Shown here in pieces: positions 57,177 through 64,000 of a DNA stretch of 64,000 bases. The notes below the pieces were generated by a model. It was given only the letters and a program-made list of their open reading frames with translations. It was not told the origin of the DNA and searched no databases. The DNA is from Shewanella sediminis HAW-EB3. GTDB lineage: Bacteria; Pseudomonadota; Gammaproteobacteria; Enterobacterales; Shewanellaceae. Location: assembly GCF_000018025.1 (NCBI RefSeq), contig NC_009831.1, positions 4,154,001-4,218,000 of the forward strand. Direction: 5' to 3'. A program made the translations under genes and the position numbers. Within the stretch, counting starts at the first letter, position 1. Every line of letters begins with the position of its first letter.

Positions 57177-58427
57177 TTAGTTTTTATCTAATCCGAGCGC
57201 GGTTCTAAGCTGGCCAATGCTATTCAAATCACCTTGGCGGCTTGCAACAGTCAATGCTTGAGTCGGTGCGTGGATCAACTTATTAGTTAGCTTATTGGCC
57301 AGTTCGAGTAGTAATTTCTCACTGTCTCCGCCCTGGGCTAACTTATTGATTGCACGCTCAACCAGCTCATCTTTTATAGCCATACTCGCTGTACGGTATT
57401 CACGAATGCTGTCGACCGACTCTAAGGAGCGGACCCATTCCATGAAAAGATGCGATTGTTCTTCAGCAATTACTTCCGCTTGCTCGGCAGCCTCTCTTCG
57501 CGAGGCCATATTCTGTTCAATAATGCTTTGCAGGTCATCCACTGTATAGAGGAAGGCATCGTCCAGCTCTGCTACCTCGGCTTCAATATCACGAGGAACA
57601 GCTATATCAACCAACAACATAGGTTGATGACGACGCTGCTTAAGCGCTTTTTCTACCATGCCTTTACCTAAGATAGGTAGCGGGCTTGCGGTAGATGATA
57701 TCACGATATCGGCCTGCGGGAGATAATCAGGTATCTGTTCCAGCGTAATTGCCGTCGCACCGAACTCTTCACACATGCCTTCTGCACGTGAAAGGGTACG
57801 GTTTGCAACCACCATAGAGTCGACACCATTATCTTTCAAATGCCGTGCAACCAGTTCTATGGTCTCACCGGCACCGACAAGCAACACTTTTGTGGTACTC
57901 AAGGATGAAAAGATATGCTTGGCCATACTCACGGCAGCAAAAGCGACAGAAACGGCGGCAGCGCCGATCTCTGTTTCAGTTCTAATCTTTTTTGCTACTG
58001 AAAATGTATTTTGGAAAAGCCTGTCCATGGTAATCGCGACGCTACCCGCCTCCTTCGCCTTAACGAAAGATTGCTTTACCTGGCCTAAGATCTGAGGCTC
58101 ACCAAGAATTAGAGAGTCGAGACCTGAAGATACACGCATTAAATGCTGTGCAACGGCTTGGCCTTCAAACTTATATAAGCAAGGCTCGACGTCTTCGTGG
58201 GAGAGTTGGTGATACTCTTCTAACCAACGAATAACCTCGGCCTCATCACCAGTGTTGGTGTAAAGCTCAGTTCGGTTACAGGTTGATATGATAACAGCTT
58301 CTCCGGTCTTGGTACGACTCGCCAGACTTTTCATAGCATCATGAATTTTGTCTGGTGAAAACGCTACCTTCTCACGTAGGTCGACCGTGGCTGTTTTATG
58401 ATTAATACCGATTGCTACAAGGCTCAT
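57177..58427 (-). CDS. hemA: Glutamyl-tRNA reductase
   Basis: 416-residue enzyme for the first committed step of tetrapyrrole synthesis. It starts [13 protein letters not shown], has the catalytic cysteine in [10 protein letters not shown], the [18 protein letters not shown] block and the NADPH-binding [18 protein letters not shown] choose the ATG at 58427; an ATG 30 bp upstream is in frame but unlike the family start. First gene of hemA-prfA-prmC, divergent from lolB. Heme supply matters here because cytochromes are abundant. Confidence 0.97.
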   Translation of the reverse strand: MSLVAIGINHKTATVDLREKVAFSPDKIHDAMKSLASRTKTGEAVIISTCNRTELYTNTGDEAEVIRWLEEYHQLSHEDVEPCLYKFEGQAVAQHLMRVSSGLDSLILGEPQILGQVKQSFVKAKEAGSVAITMDRLFQNTFSVAKKIRTETEIGAAAVSVAFAAVSMAKHIFSSLSTTKVLLVGAGETIELVARHLKDNGVDSMVVANRTLSRAEGMCEEFGATAITLEQIPDYLPQADIVISSTASPLPILGKGMVEKALKQRRHQPMLLVDIAVPRDIEAEVAELDDAFLYTVDDLQSIIEQNMASRREAAEQAEVIAEEQSHLFMEWVRSLESVDSIREYRTASMAIKDELVERAINKLAQGGDSEKLLLELANKLTNKLIHAPTQALTVASRQGDLNSIGQLRTALGLDKN

Positions 58428-58698
58428 CTGACTCGTTCTGGTCTCTAGGCATCTCATTTATTGTCAGCCATTCTACTGAATTGAGTGAACTAAAAACAGA
58501 ATATGCTTAACAAAACCGAATAATAATCTCAGTTCTTATCCATTTTCACAATTAAGGTCATCGAATTTACGCCTCTAAAGACGCTGACAGGAGAAGGTCA
58601 CAAGCTTGATTGGCTGCGCCTTACAGTATATTTTACGATTACCATTGGTATTCTTATCAAGCCCTCGTATCATATGAAGTCGTTAATATCAGTAATAG

Positions 58699-59355
58699 AT
58701 GAATAATTTGAGCTACCTCACAAAAATACCACTCATCTGGGTGCTGTTAAGCGTAACTTTGCTTTCAGCCTGCTCCGTAGCGCCACCGGAGAACTTCATT
58801 CCGGTACAGGTCGATGACGTCTCAAATGCTCAGGCATGGGAGATGCAGGGAAAACTTGCAGTAAGAACCAGCAAAGACAAATTCAGTACGAATCTCTACT
58901 GGTTTCATACCGATAAGAAAAATGAATTAACGCTCACCACTATGTTAGGCACAACAGTACTTTCTTTAACGACATTAGAAGGCGAAGCTCGCTTAGAGGT
59001 TGATGGCAAGGTCTATCAAGATAAAGATGCTCAACGGCTCCTCACCAGAGTGACGGGCTGGTCGATTCCGGTCGATGCGCTTCCGCTATGGATAACGGGG
59101 CGACTCAGTGATGACGATGAACTGCTCGTTCAAGATGAGCAACAAAGACCGATGAAACTAGCAACACAAAATCCACCACCTTGGGAAGTTGAGTTTATAA
59201 GCTGGCAACAACAAAGTGGTGCTGAATTACCCCGATTACTACAACTAAAAAGAGAGGACCTGCGCCTAAAAATACAGATCAGCCACTGGCAAGCCTTGTC
59301 AGCGGCCCACTTATTGCCTTCGAATCAACCAGAAGAGCGCTTAAATGAGCAATAA
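58699..59355 (+). CDS. lolB: Outer-membrane lipoprotein LolB
   Basis: 218-residue lipoprotein receptor that inserts lipoproteins into the outer membrane. Signal sequence and lipobox LSAC (lipidated Cys at about 25), then [22 protein letters not shown] and [17 protein letters not shown], typical LolB blocks. It overlaps ispE by 11 bp, which is the usual lolB-ispE-prs order. Confidence 0.95.
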
Positions 59356-60199
59356 ATTATCACAAGGCTGGCCCGCTCCGGCCAAACTCAATCTTTTTTT
59401 ACACATCAATGGTCGCAGGGCGGATGGCTATCATGAGCTGCAAACCCTTTTTCAATTTATCGACTACTGTGATTACCTCGACTTCAAGGTCACCGACACA
59501 TCGAGCCTCAAATTGCACTCTAATATGGGCGCTGCTGTCGCCGATAGCGATAACTTAATTCTGCGTGCCGCAAAATTACTGCAACAGGTATCCGGCTGTG
59601 CCAAAGGCGCTGAGATCTGGCTTGATAAACGACTCCCCATGGGGGGAGGTATTGGTGGTGGTTCATCCGATGCCGCGACAACATTAGTCGCACTGAATCA
59701 CCTTTGGAATACCCAATTAAGTAAAGATAAACTGATGGCGATAGGATTACAACTCGGTGCCGATGTCCCTGTTTTTATTAATGGTTTAGCTGCCTTTGCC
59801 GAAGGTGTCGGTGAAGAGCTACAAGCGGTTTTCCCCACAGAGTATTGGTACTTAGTGCTGATCCCAAATGTACATGTTTCTACCGCAGAAATATTCCAGG
59901 ATCCTGAGTTACCTCGTGATACACCTAAGCTTGATATCGCCTCATTAATGAATGGTAGCTGGCAAAATGACTGCCAGTCATTGGTAGCAAAGCGCCACCC
60001 TCAAGTTGCCAAAACACTGCTCTGGCTGCTAGAATATGCGCCGTCCAGAATGACCGGAACAGGAGCATGTGTTTTCGGGGAGTTCGAACAGCAGCAGCAG
60101 GCCTTAGATGTTTTGGCGAAATTGCCGAGCGATATGACAGGGCTTGTGGCGAAAGGGGCAAATACATCATCTTTAGAGCTGAGATTAGCTCAGCTTTAA
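59345..60199 (+). CDS. ispE: 4-diphosphocytidyl-2-C-methyl-D-erythritol kinase
   Basis: 284-residue GHMP kinase of the MEP isoprenoid pathway. Motif 1 [22 protein letters not shown], the ATP loop [18 protein letters not shown] and the C-terminal [12 protein letters not shown] are present. Normal length, overlapping lolB. Confidence 0.97.
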
Positions 60200-60277
60200 A
60201 CACAATATCCTGGGGTTATAGCTTGTATTCATTAACTCCAGCCACTAAAAATAAAGCATACGCCTGAGGTTGACACA

Positions 60278-61225
60278 GTGCCTGACATTAAACTTTTTGC
60301 TGGTAACGCTACACCTAGTCTCGCTAAGAAGATAGCCGATCGTCTATTTTGTAAACTTGGAGACGCAGCCGTTGGCGTTTTCAGTGACGGCGAAATCAGT
60401 GTCCAGATAAACGAGAATGTACGTGGTGCGGATGTCTTTATCATTCAATCTACTTGTGCACCAACTAACGACAACCTAATGGAACTTATCGTTATGGTTG
60501 ATGCGTTACGTCGTGCCTCTGCAGGACGTATCACTGCAGTTATCCCTTACTTTGGCTATGCTCGCCAAGATCGTCGTGTTCGCAGTGCTCGTGTACCTAT
60601 TACCGCTAAAGTCGTTGCCGACTTTTTGTCTAGCGTAGGTGTTGACCGTGTATTGACTTGTGACCTACACGCCGAGCAGATCCAGGGGTTCTTCGATGTA
60701 CCTGTAGATAACGTATTTGGTAGCCCTGTGTTACTGGAAGATATGTTAGCTAAGAATCTTGAAAACCCGGTTGTGGTTTCTCCTGATATCGGCGGCGTTG
60801 TTCGTGCACGTGCCGTAGCTAAACTACTCGACGATTCAGATCTGGCCATTATCGATAAGCGTCGCCCACAAGCGAACGTGGCTCAGGTCATGCACATCAT
60901 CGGTGATGTTCAGGGACGTGACTGCATCATCGTTGACGATATGATCGATACCGGCGGTACGCTTTGTAAAGCAGCTGAAGCATTGAAAGAACATGGTGCA
61001 AACCGCGTATTTGCTTATGCGACTCACCCAGTATTCTCAGGCAATGCAGCTAAGAACATCGCTGAATCTGTTATCGATGAAGTGATTGTCACCGATACGA
61101 TTCCATTGAGCCCTGAAATTGCAGCACTCGATAAGGTTTCTCAATTGACTATGTCGTCTGTAATGGCTGAAGCGATTCGTCGCGTTAGCAATGAAGAGTC
61201 TATCTCTGCGATGTTCAAGCATTAA
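60278..61225 (+). CDS. prs: Ribose-phosphate pyrophosphokinase
   Basis: 315-residue PRPP synthase. It starts with GTG ([16 protein letters not shown]) behind TGAGGT. It shows [16 protein letters not shown], the [12 protein letters not shown] block and the PRPP-binding loop [15 protein letters not shown]. Highly codon-adapted and normal length. Third in lolB-ispE-prs, with a strong terminator. Confidence 0.99.
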   Translation: MPDIKLFAGNATPSLAKKIADRLFCKLGDAAVGVFSDGEISVQINENVRGADVFIIQSTCAPTNDNLMELIVMVDALRRASAGRITAVIPYFGYARQDRRVRSARVPITAKVVADFLSSVGVDRVLTCDLHAEQIQGFFDVPVDNVFGSPVLLEDMLAKNLENPVVVSPDIGGVVRARAVAKLLDDSDLAIIDKRRPQANVAQVMHIIGDVQGRDCIIVDDMIDTGGTLCKAAEALKEHGANRVFAYATHPVFSGNAAKNIAESVIDEVIVTDTIPLSPEIAALDKVSQLTMSSVMAEAIRRVSNEESISAMFKH

Positions 61226-61244
61226 TCGCTGATATATATCTAGA

Positions 61245-61275
61245 AAAATGCACTCAGATGAGTGCATTTTTTTTT
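61245..61275 (+). terminator. Terminator after prs
   Basis: AATGCACTCA-GA-TGAGTGCATT stem followed by a run of T residues. Confidence 0.92.
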
Positions 61276-61329
61276 GCCAGCTGTTTAAGTTTTAAATCAG
61301 GGTACGGAAAGAGAGAGTGTCGCGACTCA

Positions 61330-61662
61330 TTAATAAGCCTCTATCATATCCAGCAAGTTTGTAATGGTCTGTATCCCATAAACAGGCTTGGATATCACAT
61401 CACAGTTGATTGCCACATAGGCAGGTACGGTGCGAATACCTAACTCGGCTGCAAGTGTTTGACAGAGTTTAGGTTCAGCCTTAACGACCGCTGCCTTACC
61501 TTCCAGCTCAAATGCCGTGTTGATAAGTGTTCCCTCCATGGCTCTGCAGGGGGCACACCAATCGGCTGAAAAACATAGCAATATATAAGCATGGTTTAAC
61601 TTGAGCGTCGCCAAAGCGTCGGCGTCTTCGAGGTGAATAATCGCACTTGGAAACTGAGTCAA
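61330..61662 (-). CDS. Thioredoxin-like protein with a CAPC active site
   Basis: 110-residue thioredoxin-fold protein, no signal peptide. The redox site is WCAPC (C36, C39) instead of the usual WCGPC, and the cis-proline segment is RTVPAYVAI. The fold elements are otherwise complete. It may act as a cytosolic reductase; the Ala change should shift redox properties. Single gene. Confidence 0.87.
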   Translation of the reverse strand: MTQFPSAIIHLEDADALATLKLNHAYILLCFSADWCAPCRAMEGTLINTAFELEGKAAVVKAEPKLCQTLAAELGIRTVPAYVAINCDVISKPVYGIQTITNLLDMIEAY

Positions 61663-61775
61663 AAAATCATCCTAAACCGACTAATGCCGGGCTCTTATAT
61701 AACTAAACGAAGCGCTATCCAAATCACTTAGGGAAAGCCCTCTACACAACTCGACCGACAGGCTAAATGACTATC

Positions 61776-63083
61776 CTATAGCGTCACTTCTACCCTATGG
61801 GCCCATACCATAGTATCGCCCCAAAGCGGCAGCATCCATACCCCGCTATTGGCATCCTGATAAATCTGCCTCAGGATCTGAGTTTCATTGCTTAGCACCG
61901 ATTTACGTATCTCACGGTAGATGGTCGCCGACTCTTCGGATATTGCATCCGGGCTTGTAAAACTGACATTCTCAGTATCGAGCAGAAATGACTTCACCAG
62001 CTGACCATCGACTGTCTTTTGCTGCATCTTAAACTCACCGCTGAACTGATAGCGCATAGACACATGTCGCAGCAGATCGTCTGTGATACAGGCCGCCATT
62101 ACCAAAGTCCCACGGGCCGGAGATTGGTACACCAAAGACAGACGAACATCTGCTCGAACCACATTCTTACTGGCACCATAATAATAGACATCGGCCCGAT
62201 ATATATCTTCTACCAACCCCTGAGACGGGTTCTCAAACTTATCCAGCAAAATTTTGTTATAGGTCACCTGCTCCATACGCAGCTTAGTGTCACTGAGCCA
62301 CTGCAGATCTAATGGGGAATAGGTATTTCTATCTCTGACCAGGTTCAGGGGCTGGGTATCTTTACACTCCCCTTCGTACTGATTACAGAGCGCGACCGAC
62401 TCATAACGATTGTTGTCGTTGGCAAAAATTCGCGTTAGCAATTCATTGCCAAACACTTTATCAGTGTTGGACCAGCTGCCGATAAAGTGAGACGCACTGC
62501 GATGTTCATCAGGCTGATCCTCTAACCTGAGTTGACTCAGTTTTACTTTTTGCCCGGCAAGCTCTGTCTCTGCATTCAAGATTGACGCCACCCCGGGTTG
62601 AGCGAGCAGAGCCAGATAATTTACCGTTTGTTTTAACTTACCGGAGAAATGTAGACCAGCGAGGAACACAAAAAACAGCACGACTGCGAGCCAACGCCAA
62701 TAACGGCTCAAGTGGTTAACTGCAGGCGAAGCATTGCCCCCCTCAGATTGTGGTACGGACTTTGGCAAGACCAATTCATCACTTTCAATCACGCACAGGC
62801 TATAGCCATATCTGGGAATGTTTTTAAGCTCTATATCATTTTGGGACTCTAATTTACGTCGCAAGGTACTGATGCACTGTGTCAGCGATGAGGGCGCGAC
62901 CAAACGTCCGGGCCAGCCGGCTTCATTAAGCTCTTCCTTACTGACAACGTCACCAATGCGCTGGGCCAACAACTTGATGATCTCCAGTTCGGCCAGAGAC
63001 AATGGACTGCGGGAGTGATTACTCTCATCGAGCAACTCTCTTGACTCCAGATCAATCGAAAGATATTTAGATAACTTCACCAT
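61776..63083 (-). CDS. CadC/ToxR-type membrane transcription regulator
   Basis: 435-residue protein. An N-terminal OmpR-type winged helix (SPLSLAELEIIKLLAQRIGDVVSKEEL, quoted in part; SSLTQCISTLRRKL) is joined by a linker to one membrane segment (WLAVVLFFVFLAGLHF, about 126-141) and a large periplasmic domain of unknown type. This fits ToxR/CadC regulators that sense periplasmic signals. Start at 63083 is behind GAGG; a longer reading to 63137 is possible. Target unknown; no transporter or decarboxylase gene is near. Confidence 0.85.
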   Translation of the reverse strand: MVKLSKYLSIDLESRELLDESNHSRSPLSLAELEIIKLLAQRIGDVVSKEELNEAGWPGRLVAPSSLTQCISTLRRKLESQNDIELKNIPRYGYSLCVIESDELVLPKSVPQSEGGNASPAVNHLSRYWRWLAVVLFFVFLAGLHFSGKLKQTVNYLALLAQPGVASILNAETELAGQKVKLSQLRLEDQPDEHRSASHFIGSWSNTDKVFGNELLTRIFANDNNRYESVALCNQYEGECKDTQPLNLVRDRNTYSPLDLQWLSDTKLRMEQVTYNKILLDKFENPSQGLVEDIYRADVYYYGASKNVVRADVRLSLVYQSPARGTLVMAACITDDLLRHVSMRYQFSGEFKMQQKTVDGQLVKSFLLDTENVSFTSPDAISEESATIYREIRKSVLSNETQILRQIYQDANSGVWMLPLWGDTMVWAHRVEVTL

Positions 63084-63233
63084 ATCCATCCTCGGCTCAT
63101 TACTCTCTTTAGTGATACTTAAGCGATTATTAAGCATTATATTATATTGGAATGAATTTCATTTAAGCTTGATGCCCCTCCGCATTCGGCAATGAAATCA
63201 AGAAAAAATGTGAACCTACCTGCACTCAGCAAA

Positions 63234-63260
63234 AAAGACCCTGGTCAAAAGACCAGGGCC
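63234..63260 (-). terminator. Terminator after the multiheme cytochrome gene
   Basis: GACCCTGGTC / GACCAGGGCC-like stem followed by six T on the minus strand, 28 bp after the stop codon. Confidence 0.85.
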
Positions 63261-63287
63261 AAGATGGGATTGCAGGGTGGAGCTTTT

Positions 63288-64000
63288 TTACTTCAGACCA
63301 TGAACCTCTTTCAAATTGGTCAGGTCGTGACAGACTGCACAAGACTCTTCGCCTGTGTACTGGCCAAGTTCGACACCGAACTGAGCCCCATTTTGCTTCA
63401 TATGACTGACCACATCTTTCCGGACTTGACGGCGATCTTCACCCTCTGTCGCAGCGCGCTTGCCATGACAGCTCAAACATACGGCGGCGGTAGGCGATAC
63501 AAAAGCATCTGCAACCGCATCGACGGCATAACGCTTGTTACCGCTGGTGTCTTTACCATTTGCAGGGTCCAGACCGTCATAGGTATCCATGTAGTCAAGA
63601 TCCAGCGCTAGCGGCTTACGACCCACCAGGTACTTGGCATCGAAGCTGTCTGCGATATGACACTTGGCACAGTTTGCCAGATCTGCCGAGTACTCAACAT
63701 TACGCTTCCAACCTTCACCACTTTGGTTAGCACGGTTGTTAGCATGCATAGCATGGATCCATACCTTCTGATCAGGATGACTCATAGTCAGCTGCTCAAC
63801 GTAATCCTCATCACCTTGCTTGGTTTGCGAATTACGTATGACCTGAGTAGGCATATTGTTGGCGTTATGACAGGCCAGACATTCTTCACCGGCATTCGAT
63901 GCAGTAGTCCAGTCACGCTCGCCGCGTGGCATCAGATTCTTCATCATAATCATTGGATCCAAAGCACCATCGCCATCGGAATCGACCGAGCCCGAAGCAC
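63288..64000 (-). CDS. Multiheme c-type cytochrome, OmcA/MtrC-like (partial, N-terminus beyond the window)
   Basis: The reading frame is open to the right edge, so only the C-terminal part (about 237 residues) is visible. It has four CxxCH heme sites (CLACH, CAKCH, CLSCH, CAVCH) and many extra histidines for axial ligands. A DSDGDGALDP segment like an acidic calcium-binding loop is near the edge. The spacing and the late VSPTAAVCLSCH ... SHMKQNGAQF block resemble domain IV of the outer-surface decaheme cytochromes used by Shewanella for extracellular electron transfer. Exact member not assignable from this part. Confidence 0.85.
   Translation of the reverse strand, partial: ASGSVDSDGDGALDPMIMMKNLMPRGERDWTTASNAGEECLACHNANNMPTQVIRNSQTKQGDEDYVEQLTMSHPDQKVWIHAMHANNRANQSGEGWKRNVEYSADLANCAKCHIADSFDAKYLVGRKPLALDLDYMDTYDGLDPANGKDTSGNKRYAVDAVADAFVSPTAAVCLSCHGKRAATEGEDRRQVRKDVVSHMKQNGAQFGVELGQYTGEESCAVCHDLTNLKEVHGLK

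Overview
The window comes from a gammaproteobacterial chromosome, almost certainly Shewanella. Pointers are the complete Na+-translocating NADH:quinone reductase operon with its maturation genes, a multiheme c-type cytochrome running off the right edge, YajG, SirB1/SirB2, RlmG and LolB-IspE-Prs neighbourhoods typical of the order Alteromonadales, and a subclass B1 metallo-beta-lactamase of the kind known from marine Shewanella. This is a chromosomal region, with no phage, integrase or insertion sequence.

Layout. 0-3.3 kb: dnaK-dnaJ chaperone operon with a sigma-32 type promoter. 3.5-9.6 kb: EamA exporter, a secreted beta-strand-rich protein, an S9 peptidase, sixteen perfect copies of an octanucleotide, a small DUF3303-like gene and a B1 metallo-beta-lactamase. 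9.6-13.5 kb: proBA and an NCS2 purine permease. 13.7-15.65 kb: the most unusual part, three tandem transcription units that each carry the same promoter palindrome, a structured leader of about 165 nt, a 32-residue peptide gene and a terminator. 15.9-19.2 kb: two peptidases (M17 and PepD). 19.2-21.5 kb: DNA polymerase IV under a LexA box and a diguanylate cyclase. 21.6-28.9 kb: nqrABCDEF-apbE-nqrM. 29.5-32.2 kb: luxS, bolA, a GcvR-like ACT protein and AlkB. 32.3-43.9 kb: RlmG, outer-membrane and envelope genes, cyclophilin, AmpG-like permease, YajQ, VanZ-like protein, PanE, an NSS transporter with its tiny MetS-like subunit, and a PAP2 phosphatase. 43.9-49 kb: EamA, AbgT and DUF819 transporters and kdsA. 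49.3-58.4 kb: hemA-prfA-prmC ... sirB2-sirB1, a normally compact housekeeping block here split by about 4.6 kb of accessory genes (LysR regulator, acetyltransferase, FliB-like protein, an orphan secreted protein) and dispersed repeats. 58.7-61.2 kb: lolB-ispE-prs. 61.3-64 kb: a thioredoxin-like protein, a CadC/ToxR-type membrane regulator and the truncated multiheme cytochrome.

The best candidate for an undescribed system is the three-copy peptide locus at 13.7-15.65 kb. The copies encode nearly the same peptide (core YWQNTWFCTDALRGGL) with several synonymous differences, which argues for selection on the peptide. Each promoter carries the palindrome TGTAATTTTATTACA over its -35 region, which fits the HexR consensus known from Shewanella central carbon control as I remember it. 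The 5' leader and 3' region contain hairpins that are kept between copies. I do not recognise the peptide family. All coordinates, start choices and motif readings were made by eye; no database search was run.
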